The translations under genes were made by a program, and so were the position numbers. A DNA stretch of 39,869 bases from an uncultured Polaribacter sp. (GTDB lineage: Bacteria > Bacteroidota > Bacteroidia > Flavobacteriales > Flavobacteriaceae), in NCBI GenBank assembly GCA_913020555.1, contig CAJWAC010000014.1:1-39869 (forward strand), in the 5' to 3' direction. Every line of letters begins with the position of its first letter. The first letter of the stretch is position 1. Shown here in pieces: positions 26,522 through 35,455 of this stretch. Under the pieces are notes generated by a model that made no database searches, was not told the DNA's origin, and was given only the letters and a program-made list of their open reading frames with translations.

Positions 26522-26983
26522 ATGTCAAACTATACCATAAATATTAACGGAAAAGATCGCATTGTAGAAGCTGATTCAGACACTCCTTTACTTTGGGTTT
26601 TAAGAGATGAACTCAATTTAGTTGGAACCAAATTTGGTTGTGGAATTGCGCAATGCGGAGCTTGTACAGTGCATATGGATGGGATAGCTACTAGAAGTTG
26701 CCAAATGCAAATTTCAATTTTAAATGATGCAAAAATTACTACTATTGAAGGTTTGTCAGAAGATGGAAATCATCCTGTACAAGAGGCTTGGAAAGAGATT
26801 GATGTTCCTCAATGCGGATATTGCCAATCAGGTCAAATAATGACAGCTTCTGCTTTTTTAGCTGAAAATAAAAATCCTTCAGAAGAAGAGATTAGAGAAG
26901 CTATGCACGGAAATATTTGCAGATGCGCTTCATATAATAGAATTGAAAAAGCAGTAAAAGTAGCTGCTATAAAGTTACAATAA
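26522..26983 (+). CDS. [2Fe-2S] small subunit of an isoquinoline 1-oxidoreductase-like molybdenum hydroxylase
   Basis: This 153-residue electron-transfer subunit of the xanthine oxidase superfamily holds two [2Fe-2S] clusters. The plant-ferredoxin-like domain has Cys ligands in FGCGIAQCGACTVHMDG and a later Cys (TRSCQ). The all-helical second domain has QCGYCQSGQIM and GNICRCASYNRI. It passes electrons from the molybdenum site of the next gene to an acceptor, probably a cytochrome or quinone. It has no signal peptide, so it would travel with its Tat-exported partner. The large subunit starts 19 bases after its stop, so they form an operon. Confidence 0.93.
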   Translation: MSNYTININGKDRIVEADSDTPLLWVLRDELNLVGTKFGCGIAQCGACTVHMDGIATRSCQMQISILNDAKITTIEGLSEDGNHPVQEAWKEIDVPQCGYCQSGQIMTASAFLAENKNPSEEEIREAMHGNICRCASYNRIEKAVKVAAIKLQ

Positions 26984-27002
26984 TCAACTTTAAACTGAAT
27001 AA

Positions 27003-29219
27003 ATGAAATCTGAAATCAATACAAATTTTAGTAGAAGAAATTTTCTAAAAACATCAGTTTTAGCAAGTGGTGGATTATTAATTGGCTTCAACTTTTTACA
27101 ATCTTGCAAACCAGAAGCAAAAATGCCAGTTGATATTGCAAACTTAAACTTCAATGATTTTAATGCATTTATCCGTATTTCAGATGAAGGATATGTTACT
27201 ATTTTTTCTCCAAACCCAGAAATTGGACAAGGTGTAAAAACAGCAATGCCAATGATTATTGCAGAAGAATTAGATGTAGAGTGGGATAAAGTAAATGTAG
27301 CTCAAGGTAAATTAGATACCAAAAATTTCAGAAGACAAGTGGCAGGAGGAAGTCAATCTATCCGTCAAGGTTGGAATGCTTTAAGACAAACAGGAGCTAC
27401 TGCAAAACAAATGTTGATTAATGCGGCTGCTTTAAAATGGAATGTGGATGTAGTAAGCTGTAAAGCATCAAAAGGAATCATTACCAATGCAAACGGAGAC
27501 ACTTTTAATTACGGCGATGTAGTTAAAGAAGCTGCTTTACTTGAGGTTCCAGAAAATGTAGTATTGAAAGAAATAAAAGATTATACCATTATTGGTAAAA
27601 ATGCTATTAATGTTGATATTGACAAAATTATCACTGGGAAATCTTTATTTGGTATAGATTACAAAGCTAAAAACATGGTGATTGCGTCAGTTCTGAGACC
27701 ACCTGCTTTTGGTCAAAAACTGGTTTCTTTCAATGCAATAGAAGCCAAAAAAATAACTGGTGTGATTGATGTAATTACAATAGGAGAAAGAGTTAGAGAA
27801 TTTAAAAACTCAGGCAAAAGAAGTTGGACCTTTCAAATTTCTGATTCTGACAAAGTAGTTGTAATCGCCAAAAATACTTGGGCAGCGATTAAAGGTAAAA
27901 AAGCGCTTTCTGCAGAATGGAAAATTGATTCTAAGGCAGAAAGTACAGCAGAACATGATAGAATTTTAACTGAAATTTTAGATACTAATAAGTTAAATAC
28001 CAGAAGAGAAGATGGTAATTTAAATAATGCTTTTAAAAATGCAGATAAAGTCATTGAAAGAACATATCATTCTCCATTTTTGCCTCATAATTGCATGGAA
28101 CCAATGAATTTTTATGCTGATGTTACTTCAGAAAAAATACATTTAGTAGGCCCTGTTCAAACACCTGAATCTGCAGAGAATGTAATTGCAGACATGTTTG
28201 GTTTTGACAAAGAAAATATTCATGTAGAAATGACAAGAATGGGTGGTGGTTTTGGAAGACGTTTGTATGGTGATTTTGTATATGAAGCTGCAGAAATATC
28301 AAATGCAATAAAAAAACCGGTGAAATTACTCTCTACCAGAGAAGACGACATGACAACAGGTGTTTATAGACCAGCAATTAAATACAGAATTGCTGCTGCG
28401 CTAAAAGATGGGAAAATTAGTGGTTATCATTTAAAAGAAGCTGCAATTAACTCAAATATGTATGGTATAATTCCTGATTTCTTCCCTGCAGGTTGTATAC
28501 CAAACTATAAAGTTAGCACTGGCAATTATCAGAGTAATATTACAACAGGTGCTTGGAGAGCTCCCTACACAAATTTTTTAGCTTTTGCAGAACAATCTTT
28601 CTTTGATGAATTGGCTAATGAATTAAATATTGATACTATTCAATTACGATTAAATTTATTGCAAAATGTAAAAGGTACTACTGATAAAAGAATACAGTAT
28701 TCAGGGCAAAGAATGGAGGACACTATAAAATTAGTTAGAGAAAAAGCAAAGTGGGGCAAAACTAAACAAGGCGTGTATCAGGGTTTTTCAGCGTACTATA
28801 GTCACAACACGCATGTTGCAGAGATAGCTGATATTGTTTTAAAAGACGGCTATCCTATAATTAAAAAAGTAACTGTTGCTGTGGATTGCGGAATTGTTGT
28901 AAATCCAACAGGTGCAAAAAATCAAGTAGAAGGTGGCGTTTTAGACGGAATTGGTCATGCCATGTATTCTGATTTTTCTTTTGAAAATGGAAAACCCAAA
29001 TATAAAAACTTCGATAAATATCGATTGATTAGAATGCAAGAAACTCCAAAAGTAGAGGTTCATTTTGTGCAAAATGACAATGATCCAACTGGTTTAGGAG
29101 AACCAGGTTTACCTCCTGCAGGAGGAGCTGTAGCAAATGCAATAAATGCGGCTTTAGGAAAACGTCTATACAGACAACCTTTTGTAAATCAACTTAAAAA
29201 AGAAAGTATACTGAGTTAA
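27003..29219 (+). CDS. Molybdopterin-binding large subunit, IorB-like, Tat-exported
   Basis: This 738-residue catalytic subunit binds molybdopterin (usually the cytosine dinucleotide form) and hydroxylates an aldehyde or N-heterocycle with water-derived oxygen. The amino end has the twin-arginine signal SRRNFLKTS and hydrophobic core, ending in LQSC, a possible lipobox. Family motifs are RRQVAGGSQSIRQGWNALRQ, MGGGFGRRLYGDF, GAWRAPYTN, VDCGIVVNPTGAKNQVEGG and GLGEPGLPPAGGA, the last with the presumed catalytic Glu. The substrate is unknown. No cofactor-insertion (XdhC-like) or cytochrome gene is next to it in this window. Confidence 0.92.
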   Translation: MKSEINTNFSRRNFLKTSVLASGGLLIGFNFLQSCKPEAKMPVDIANLNFNDFNAFIRISDEGYVTIFSPNPEIGQGVKTAMPMIIAEELDVEWDKVNVAQGKLDTKNFRRQVAGGSQSIRQGWNALRQTGATAKQMLINAAALKWNVDVVSCKASKGIITNANGDTFNYGDVVKEAALLEVPENVVLKEIKDYTIIGKNAINVDIDKIITGKSLFGIDYKAKNMVIASVLRPPAFGQKLVSFNAIEAKKITGVIDVITIGERVREFKNSGKRSWTFQISDSDKVVVIAKNTWAAIKGKKALSAEWKIDSKAESTAEHDRILTEILDTNKLNTRREDGNLNNAFKNADKVIERTYHSPFLPHNCMEPMNFYADVTSEKIHLVGPVQTPESAENVIADMFGFDKENIHVEMTRMGGGFGRRLYGDFVYEAAEISNAIKKPVKLLSTREDDMTTGVYRPAIKYRIAAALKDGKISGYHLKEAAINSNMYGIIPDFFPAGCIPNYKVSTGNYQSNITTGAWRAPYTNFLAFAEQSFFDELANELNIDTIQLRLNLLQNVKGTTDKRIQYSGQRMEDTIKLVREKAKWGKTKQGVYQGFSAYYSHNTHVAEIADIVLKDGYPIIKKVTVAVDCGIVVNPTGAKNQVEGGVLDGIGHAMYSDFSFENGKPKYKNFDKYRLIRMQETPKVEVHFVQNDNDPTGLGEPGLPPAGGAVANAINAALGKRLYRQPFVNQLKKESILS

Positions 29220-29345
29220 TCCATACAATTAGATTACTAGAATCTGATAAGAATTATTTTAATCTTGCTATAAAAAATATAAGTTTATAAAAGTATTTAG
29301 TTTATACTAACACTTCATATACTCTTACAATTTCAAAACCATATA

Positions 29346-29984
29346 TTAAGTTTCTGTTTGGTTTTTTAAGATCCCCAAAAACAACTCTCTATCAATTTCT
29401 TTAGCACCCAAACTCGCGAGATGTTTATTATAAATTTGGCAGTCTATTAATTTATATTTTTTGTTTTTTGCAAGATGGATGAAGGCAAATTTAGAAGTAT
29501 TAGAAACTTTACTAAACATACTTTCTCCGCAGAAAATTTTATTAATTTCTAAACCATATAAACCTCCAACTAATTCATTATTTTTCCAGACTTCAATTGA
29601 CTTAGCAATACCCTTTTTATGTAAATTGATGTAAGCTTGTTCCATATCATTTGTAATCCAAGTGCCAAAACCATCATTTCTGTCTATGTTTTTGCAGTTA
29701 TAGATGACTTGCGCAAAAGCTTTATTTTCTGTAATAACAAACTCATTTTTTTTTATGATTTTTCGCATGGATTTCGATATTTTTATCTCTTTAGGAAACA
29801 AAACCATCCTTTCTGCTGGACAATACCAAACTAGAGGTTCACCCTCTGAAAACCACGGAAAAATTCCATTCTTATAAGCAAAAATTAAGCGCTCTTCAGA
29901 TAAATCTCCACCTAAAGCTAAAACACCTTCTGATGTTGCAAACCTATAATGTGGAAAAACTATTTTTTCTGTGAGCCAAATCAA
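29346..29984 (-). CDS. aat: Leucyl/phenylalanyl-tRNA--protein transferase
   Basis: Aat transfers Leu or Phe from tRNA to the amino end of proteins with basic first residues, marking them for ClpS/ClpAP degradation. At 212 residues it is full length. Typical blocks are GVLALGGDLSEERLIFAYKNGIFPWF, EPLVWYCPAERMVLFP, VGGLYGLEINKIFCGESMFS and LIDCQIYNKHLASLGAKEIDR (each read in the translation in overlapping parts). The start is a TTG at 29984: the family usually begins M-x-WL, and no ATG occurs before residue 80. It is a single-gene unit. Confidence 0.93.
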   Translation of the reverse strand: MIWLTEKIVFPHYRFATSEGVLALGGDLSEERLIFAYKNGIFPWFSEGEPLVWYCPAERMVLFPKEIKISKSMRKIIKKNEFVITENKAFAQVIYNCKNIDRNDGFGTWITNDMEQAYINLHKKGIAKSIEVWKNNELVGGLYGLEINKIFCGESMFSKVSNTSKFAFIHLAKNKKYKLIDCQIYNKHLASLGAKEIDRELFLGILKNQTET

Positions 29985-30109
29985 ATTATCAAAATTTATT
30001 CAACAAAATTAGTGAATTCTTAAAAATGAGTTAATATGTAACTTAAGTTAATTTTATCTGAAATTTGTCAGTATTTTTGCAAACTATTTTAGACAGCTAT
30101 AATTGATAA

Positions 30110-30736
30110 ATGCCAAAGAGAGAAAAAATACAAAAATCCAAAACAAAGAAAGCTAAACTTATTCATAAATATTATGAAAGAACTGGCTTTTATTCTTTTG
30201 TAGGTAAAAACTTAAAAAGTGCTATTTTGCCCATTATTGGAGTTATTTTAGTAATCTTTTTATTCAATAAATATGTTTACAACATAAATGATGGATTAAG
30301 ACACTTTACTGAGGTTTTTTCTAGAATTACAATATTGAGTGTGTTCTTTATTTCTGAAACTTTGCTAGGGTTAATTCCTCCTGAAATATTCATCGCTTGG
30401 ACAAAGAAAACAGAAACTCCAATTATCAACCTAGCACTATTGGCAACACTGTCTTATTCTGGAGGTTTAATCTCGTATTTTTTAGGAAGAATGACCTTAA
30501 AAGTTGAAGCTATAAAAGAGTATTTAGAAGTAAAAATGGCTAAAAACTTAAAAAATACAAAAAAATGGGGTGGTATTTTAATATTAGTTGGAGCGTTATT
30601 ACCTCTTCCTTTTTCAATTGCTTGTGTGGCTGCTGGAATGATTAAATATCCATTTAAAAATGTAATTTTCTTCGGTCTCTTTCGTTTTGCAAGATTTGCA
30701 ATCTATGCATGGGCAATTTTTAAAGTAGTTCATTAA
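30110..30736 (+). CDS. DedA/VTT-like integral membrane protein
   Basis: This 208-residue protein starts with a strongly basic cytoplasmic amino end and has about five hydrophobic segments (near residues 43-60, 78-95, 106-127, 147-170 and 180-205). The re-entrant-like FISETLLGLIPPEIFIAW and the carboxy GALLPLPFSIACVAAGMIKYP resemble the two half-hairpins of the VTT (SNARE-associated/DedA) fold, whose members move lipids across membranes. The family call is by pattern only. It lies 19 bases before the DUF1456 gene and is probably co-transcribed with it. Confidence 0.65.
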   Translation: MPKREKIQKSKTKKAKLIHKYYERTGFYSFVGKNLKSAILPIIGVILVIFLFNKYVYNINDGLRHFTEVFSRITILSVFFISETLLGLIPPEIFIAWTKKTETPIINLALLATLSYSGGLISYFLGRMTLKVEAIKEYLEVKMAKNLKNTKKWGGILILVGALLPLPFSIACVAAGMIKYPFKNVIFFGLFRFARFAIYAWAIFKVVH

Positions 30737-30755
30737 AAACATTTACCTTTACGGC

Positions 30756-31001
30756 ATGGGATTAACAAACAACGATATTTTCAAAAAACTAAGGGTTGCT
30801 CACAAATTACGTGATACAGATATTATAGAAATTTGCGCATTAGTAGATTTTAAAGTTACTAAAGGCGAATTAGGTGCTATTTTTAGGAAAGAGGATCATC
30901 CAAAATATGTGGAATGTGGAGATCAATTTTTACGTAATTTCTTAAATGGATTAATTATCCACCTACGAGGCCCAATGCCCAAAAAAGAAGCTAATCGTTA
31001 G
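30756..31001 (+). CDS. DUF1456 protein, single-repeat form
   Basis: This 81-residue protein begins GLTNNDIFKKLRVAHKLRD and contains VECGDQFLRNFLNGLIIHLRG, the hallmarks of DUF1456 (YehS-type). The usual family member has two such repeats in about 150-160 residues. Here only one is present, followed by GPMPKKEANR and the stop. It is small, basic and soluble, of unknown function. A strong bidirectional terminator follows at 31028-31061. Confidence 0.8.
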   Translation: MGLTNNDIFKKLRVAHKLRDTDIIEICALVDFKVTKGELGAIFRKEDHPKYVECGDQFLRNFLNGLIIHLRGPMPKKEANR

Positions 31002-31027
31002 TTTTTAGACTTTTAATTTTAAAATAG

Positions 31028-31061
31028 AAAAGAGTACAATTTAAAAATTGTACTCTTTTTT
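31028..31061. terminator. Bidirectional terminator between convergent genes
   Basis: Stem AAAAGAGTACAATTT (31028-31042) pairs with its complement at 31045-31059, followed by TT; it is flanked by A- and T-runs. It serves the DUF1456 gene on the plus strand and the DUF3127 gene on the minus strand. Confidence 0.8.
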
Positions 31062-31100
31062 ATTAATTATTGTCTCCTGTATAAAAACTACATACTATTT

Positions 31101-31469
31101 TTAAAACGGTAAATCGTCTGGCTCATCATCAGAAACATTAGTTGCTGGCTGAAATTGATCTACAGGAGGTAAATTAGATGCTTGTGGAGCTTGAGATAAA
31201 TTCTCAATTCTCCAACCTTGTATAGAATTAAAATATTTTGCTTCTCCTTGAGGATTAATCCATTCTCTTCCTCTTAAATTGATAGACACTTTTACGTCTT
31301 GTCCAATATTATAATTATTTAATAAGTCTGTTTTATCTTGCACAAACTCAACCATAATCATTTGTGGATATTGCTCATCGGTAGTTACTACCAATTCTCT
31401 TTTTCTGAATCCGTTTGCACCAAATGTTTGCACATCTCCAATCAACTTAATTTTCCCTATAACTTCCAT
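31101..31469 (-). CDS. DUF3127 protein, OB-fold-like with SSB-style acidic tip
   Basis: This 122-residue protein opens MEVIGKIKLIGDVQTFGANG and RKRELVVTTDEQYPQ, the typical DUF3127 start of Bacteroidota. The first 85 residues form a predicted OB-like beta barrel (LRGREWINPQGEAKYFNSIQGWRIE read in parts). A Pro/Gln-rich linker follows, then an acidic end, DDEPDDLPF (114-122), very like the DDDIPF tip of bacterial SSB. It probably binds single-stranded nucleic acid, with the tip recruiting SSB partners; this is inference. It starts 13 bases after the flavin reductase gene and is likely co-transcribed with it. Confidence 0.82.
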   Translation of the reverse strand: MEVIGKIKLIGDVQTFGANGFRKRELVVTTDEQYPQMIMVEFVQDKTDLLNNYNIGQDVKVSINLRGREWINPQGEAKYFNSIQGWRIENLSQAPQASNLPPVDQFQPATNVSDDEPDDLPF

Positions 31470-31482
31470 AATAAAAACTTAA

Positions 31483-32343
31483 CTATTTAATTAAAAGCAC
31501 TTTCCAAGCACTTTCTACATCATTTATTTTCAAATACTCTTGAGCAAATGTATGTTTTTTTGTGGTTTCTAACCCAATAAATTCAGAATGTTCTTTAGCA
31601 AAGTTATCAACAGCGTTTTGATTTGGAATTTGGTCTACATTCCCCAACATTCCTAAATTATTTCCCGTTAATACATTACTATTTTTTATTGATGATGGAA
31701 TTGCATCAACTCCAATCCCTAAAGTTGAGATTGGTTTTGGAATTTCAAAAAAACCATCTCTAGCTCTAGAATAATAACTACCTCCTGCCCTAGCCACCAA
31801 ATCAATTTTATGTTGATCTATACTGCCATCTTCTGCTAAAACGTCATCATTAATATGCACTTTTACAACCTCACATACAATTAAATTTCCAGCTCCGCCT
31901 TCATTTCCCGTATAAATAATATCAGTTACTTTACACTCAAATTGCACCGGAGACTCTGCAACTCTAAAAGGTTTTACAACATCTGACTTTAACATTGTTA
32001 AACCCGATTTTTCAAATTCATTAACTCCTTTTGGATACATTGTACTACTTAAAGACATTTGTTGTACAATAGCGTAATTTACTACATTAATTACAACTTC
32101 TTTAGTAACTTCTGCATTGTCTAAAGTATGTTTTGTGGTATTATTTCTCACACTTCTTGCAGGTGAAAAAATCATTGTTGGTGGATTCGCACCAAACACA
32201 TTAAAAAATGAAAATGGCGATAAATTTGGATTTCCATCAGCATCAATAGTACTTGCAAATGCAATAGGCCTTGGAGCAACTGCGCCTAATAAATAACTGT
32301 GTAATTTACCTGTGGATACTTTTTTGGGATCTATAGATAACAT
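31483..32343 (-). CDS. Flavin reductase-like domain protein
   Basis: This 286-residue soluble protein of the flavin reductase-like FMN-binding split-barrel family (DIM6/NTAB group) has the characteristic GAVAPRPIAFASTIDADGN and NLSPFSFFNVFGANPPTM blocks (residues about 20-60). The conserved SxxPFSFFN loop contacts FMN. A further block, GNLIVCEVVKVHIND, forms the end of the barrel, and a carboxy extension of about 80 residues follows. It probably reduces flavin with NAD(P)H or binds FMN; substrate and partner are unknown. Confidence 0.85.
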   Translation of the reverse strand: MLSIDPKKVSTGKLHSYLLGAVAPRPIAFASTIDADGNPNLSPFSFFNVFGANPPTMIFSPARSVRNNTTKHTLDNAEVTKEVVINVVNYAIVQQMSLSSTMYPKGVNEFEKSGLTMLKSDVVKPFRVAESPVQFECKVTDIIYTGNEGGAGNLIVCEVVKVHINDDVLAEDGSIDQHKIDLVARAGGSYYSRARDGFFEIPKPISTLGIGVDAIPSSIKNSNVLTGNNLGMLGNVDQIPNQNAVDNFAKEHSEFIGLETTKKHTFAQEYLKINDVESAWKVLLIK

Positions 32344-32420
32344 ATTAAAAAAATTTGTTGTGTAAAGATACTATCAAATCTTGAAATGAGTTATATACAG
32401 GAAACCTTATATTTGTTTTG

Positions 32421-33572
32421 ATGAGCTATTTTTCAAAAACCCTATTTTTTAAAAGATTTTCAATTCTTATTTCTATTATCATAGTAAGCCTTATTCTTTG
32501 GAATACGTACGCTTTCTTTCAAAAATTTAAACAGCAAGAAAGAGTTAGTATGGAAATTTTAGCTGAAGCACAAAAACAATTAGGTTCTAATACAGACTTG
32601 AATGCTAATGTAACTTTACCATTAAAAATTTTAGAAAACAACAATACAATTCCAATGATTTTGGTTGATGAAAAAGGAGCTGTAATAAATACGCAAAATT
32701 TAGACTCATTAAAAGCTTTAAAACCTGTTTTTTTAGAGAAACAATTGGCAATTATGAAAGAACAAAATGAGCCAATTGTGATTAGTTATGATGGAAAAAA
32801 CAAACAATACATCTATTATAGAGACTCAGACTTATTAAATAAATTAACATATTATCCTATTGCATTAATTTTAATCTTAGTGTTATTTTTAGCTGTAATT
32901 TATCTGTTTTACAGTTCAAATAAAGCTGCAGAAACAAACAAACTTTGGACAGGTATGGCTAAAGAAACTGCACATCAAATTGGCACTCCATTATCTTCTC
33001 TTTTGGGTTGGATTTCAATTTTAAAAATGGAAAAGGTAGATGAAACTTATATTGACGAAATTGAAAAAGATGTGCATCGTTTAAATACAATTGCCAATCG
33101 ATTTTCTAAAATTGGTTCTACTCCTGAATTAAAAAAAGAAAATATTGTAAATATTACAAAACAAGCTTTTGATTATTTAGAATCTAGAAGTTCTAAACAA
33201 ATCACTTTCTATTTTAGCAGTGCTGAGAATGAAATTAATGTAAAATTAAATTCAGAACTATTTGGATGGGTTATAGAAAACCTAATTAAAAATGCTATTG
33301 ACGCTATGTTAGGCAAAGGCGAATTAAAACTAAGCATAGAAAGTAACCAAAAAAAGGTGAAAATCACCATAGATGATACTGGAAAAGGAATGCCTAAAAA
33401 ATTATTCAAACAAATTTTTAAACCTGGTTTTACTACTAAAAAACGTGGTTGGGGATTAGGTTTATCTTTATCTAAAAGAATTGTAGAAGATTATCATAAT
33501 GGAAAAATATCAGTAAAGAAGTCTGAGATAGATAAAGGCACGTCTTTTGAGATTATTTTAGATAAGATTTAA
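32421..33572 (+). CDS. Orphan membrane sensor histidine kinase
   Basis: This 383-residue kinase starts at the ATG at 32421; an in-frame TTG just before it is less likely. Two membrane spans (about 12-30 and 145-164) flank an extracytoplasmic domain of about 115 residues. The dimerisation helix carries His185 in AKETAHQIGTPLSSL. The ATPase domain has an N box (ENLIKNAIDAM), G1 (DDTGKGMP), an F box and G2 (GFTTKKRGWGLGLSLSKRI). It would autophosphorylate and pass phosphate to a response regulator, but none is encoded next to it. The stimulus is unknown. Confidence 0.93.
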   Translation: MSYFSKTLFFKRFSILISIIIVSLILWNTYAFFQKFKQQERVSMEILAEAQKQLGSNTDLNANVTLPLKILENNNTIPMILVDEKGAVINTQNLDSLKALKPVFLEKQLAIMKEQNEPIVISYDGKNKQYIYYRDSDLLNKLTYYPIALILILVLFLAVIYLFYSSNKAAETNKLWTGMAKETAHQIGTPLSSLLGWISILKMEKVDETYIDEIEKDVHRLNTIANRFSKIGSTPELKKENIVNITKQAFDYLESRSSKQITFYFSSAENEINVKLNSELFGWVIENLIKNAIDAMLGKGELKLSIESNQKKVKITIDDTGKGMPKKLFKQIFKPGFTTKKRGWGLGLSLSKRIVEDYHNGKISVKKSEIDKGTSFEIILDKI

Positions 33573-33675
33573 TTTTTCTATGAAAATTTTCGCTTTTTGT
33601 GTGACTATTTTTTTGAAGAAAACTGAAAAGCATTAAAAAATGTAACAAACTGTAATCACGCAATTTTTATATAAT

Positions 33676-34224
33676 TTACTTCCAAAAATTTTTATTTATT
33701 TCGTAACATAGGCATTTTTCATATTCAGGGAATTCTTTTAATTTAGGGTGATTAAATTCTCCTATCTTCTTCATTCCGATTTTTTTCATAACATTTTCTG
33801 ATTTAGAATTTTGCTCTGTGCATGTTGAGATTATTTTATCTAAATTAAGATTATTAAATCCGAAATCAAGACATTTTTTAGCGCCTTCTGTAGCAAAACC
33901 TTTCCCCCAGGAACTCCTTTTTAATCGCCAACCAATATCAACAGCTGGAGTAAATTCTGATTTATAATCTTGAAATGCCAAACCTATAAATCCTATTAAT
34001 TCTCCATTGTCTAAAACTTCTGTTGCAAAATAATTATATCCGTGTTTTGTATAATGATTTTCAAGTCTGTCAATAAATTCAGATGTTTCTTTTTTGGTTA
34101 ATGGTTTGGGGAAATGCTCCATTACTTCCAAATCTGCATTTATTTTTGCAAATTCGGTCAAATCATTTCTTGTCCAATTACGGAAACCAAGTCTTTCAGA
34201 TTTAAATAAATATTCTTTTTCCAA
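33676..34224 (-). CDS. GNAT acetyltransferase, RimJ/RimL type
   Basis: This 182-residue protein resembles the ribosomal-protein-alanine acetyltransferase group. It starts SERLGFRNWTRNDLTEFAKIN, has VDIGWRLKRSSWGKGFATEG (acetyl-CoA loop, split pattern R-x-x-x-G-x-G/A as WGKGFA) and ends TCTEQNSKSENVMKKIGMKKIGEF, where the conserved NxxSxxVMxKxGM segment is clear. The target amine cannot be told from sequence; such genes often act on small molecules or protein amino ends. It is convergent with the histidine kinase gene. Confidence 0.85.
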   Translation of the reverse strand: MEKEYLFKSERLGFRNWTRNDLTEFAKINADLEVMEHFPKPLTKKETSEFIDRLENHYTKHGYNYFATEVLDNGELIGFIGLAFQDYKSEFTPAVDIGWRLKRSSWGKGFATEGAKKCLDFGFNNLNLDKIISTCTEQNSKSENVMKKIGMKKIGEFNHPKLKEFPEYEKCLCYEINKNFWK

Positions 34225-34289
34225 TTTTAATAGGATTTTTCTTAAACTAATACCAACTGCATTTATTTGACTAACAGAAACAAAACTAG

Positions 34290-34679
34290 TTATTCAAAAT
34301 TTTTAGCAATACTTTTAGCCAAAGCAACAAACTCATCACTAGAAAGATTTTCTTTTTTGGTAAACTGCATATCTGCCATAATATTAATTGGCACTAAATG
34401 CACATGAACATGAGGTACTTCTAAACCAATAACACTCATTCCAATTCTTTTGCAAGAAATCGCTTTTTCTAAAGCTTTTGCAACCTTGTAAGAAAAATCC
34501 ATTAATGTTAAATAATCCTCTTTAGGTAAATCAAAAATCTTATTTTCTTCTTTCTTAGGAACCACCAAAGTGTGGCCTTTTGCATTTGGATTGATATCTA
34601 AAAAAGCAATAAAATTATCATTTTCAGCTACTTTATAACATGGTATATCTCCATTAATTATTTTTGTGAATATGCTCAT
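34290..34679 (-). CDS. HIT family nucleotide hydrolase
   Basis: This 129-residue histidine triad protein starts SIFTKIINGDIPCYKVAEND. The triad HVHVH is at residues 90-94 (VPHVHVHLVPI), with the middle His as the nucleophile that forms a nucleotidyl intermediate. Members hydrolyse AMP-linked amines or related nucleotides. The order greA then HIT is frequent in flavobacteria, but the terminator at 34723-34763 should separate their transcripts. Confidence 0.93.
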   Translation of the reverse strand: MSIFTKIINGDIPCYKVAENDNFIAFLDINPNAKGHTLVVPKKEENKIFDLPKEDYLTLMDFSYKVAKALEKAISCKRIGMSVIGLEVPHVHVHLVPINIMADMQFTKKENLSSDEFVALAKSIAKNFE

Positions 34680-34722
34680 ATTTTTAGTTCTTGTTTAATA
34701 GTTATTCTTCTATAGTAAATGT

Positions 34723-34763
34723 AAAAAAAGAATTCGGGTTTTGACAATGTCAAAACCCGAATT
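34723..34763 (-). terminator. Terminator after greA
   Basis: A perfect 15-bp inverted repeat (AATTCGGGTTTTGAC, 34731-34745, with 34749-34763) is followed on the minus strand by C and seven Ts (34723-34729). It lies about 140 bases after greA and 44 before the HIT gene. Confidence 0.85.
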
Positions 34764-34905
34764 TAGAATGATTTATTTAAATTTTCAATTCCTTAAAATT
34801 AATTGAAAAGGCATGTAAACAAGTTTAGCCCTGATTGAAACGACATCCTTTTTTATTTTTCATAAAAAAGATATAGTGGAAAGCAGGAAATAGCTTCAAC
34901 TAAAA

Positions 34906-35379
34906 TTATCTTGAAATATCTACAATTTCAAATTTCATAATTCCGTTAGGTACTTTAATTTCGGCAATTTCACCTACTTTTTTACCTAATAAACCCTTAC
35001 CAATTGGTGAATTTACAGATAGCTTTCCGTTTCTAACATCAGTTTCAGAATCTGCCACCAATCTATATGAAAACTCCATTCCATTAGTTGTATTCTTAAT
35101 TTTTACGTTAGAGTGTATTAATGCTTTAGAAGTGTCTAGTTGGCTTTCATCTAAAATACGAGCATTAGATACTACATTTTTTAATTTAGCAATTTTAAAC
35201 TCTAAATGCGATTGTTCTTCTTTTGCTGCATGATATTCTGCATTTTCACTTAAATCTCCTTTATCTCTAGCATCGGCAATTTCTTGGGTTACTCTTGGTC
35301 TTTCAACCTGTTCTAATTGATGCAATTCTTCTTTTAACTTTTTTAATCCTTCTGCGGAATAATATGAAATTTCACTCAT
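34906..35379 (-). CDS. greA: Transcription elongation factor GreA
   Basis: GreA enters the RNA polymerase secondary channel and stimulates cleavage of backtracked RNA. At 157 residues it is the usual length. The coiled-coil tip has the acidic pair Asp42 and Glu45 in RDKGDLSENAEYHAAKEEQ. The carboxy FKBP-like domain ends GLLGKKVGEIAEIKVPNG. It is preceded by a 130-base leader with two hairpins (35456-35513) and followed by a strong terminator. Confidence 0.97.
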   Translation of the reverse strand: MSEISYYSAEGLKKLKEELHQLEQVERPRVTQEIADARDKGDLSENAEYHAAKEEQSHLEFKIAKLKNVVSNARILDESQLDTSKALIHSNVKIKNTTNGMEFSYRLVADSETDVRNGKLSVNSPIGKGLLGKKVGEIAEIKVPNGIMKFEIVDISR

Positions 35380-35455
35380 CTTCTTTTCTGTTTTTATAAC
35401 TGTTCACTTTTCAATCTTATTTAAAAAATTGAAAAACCTGATATAGTTTATTACT

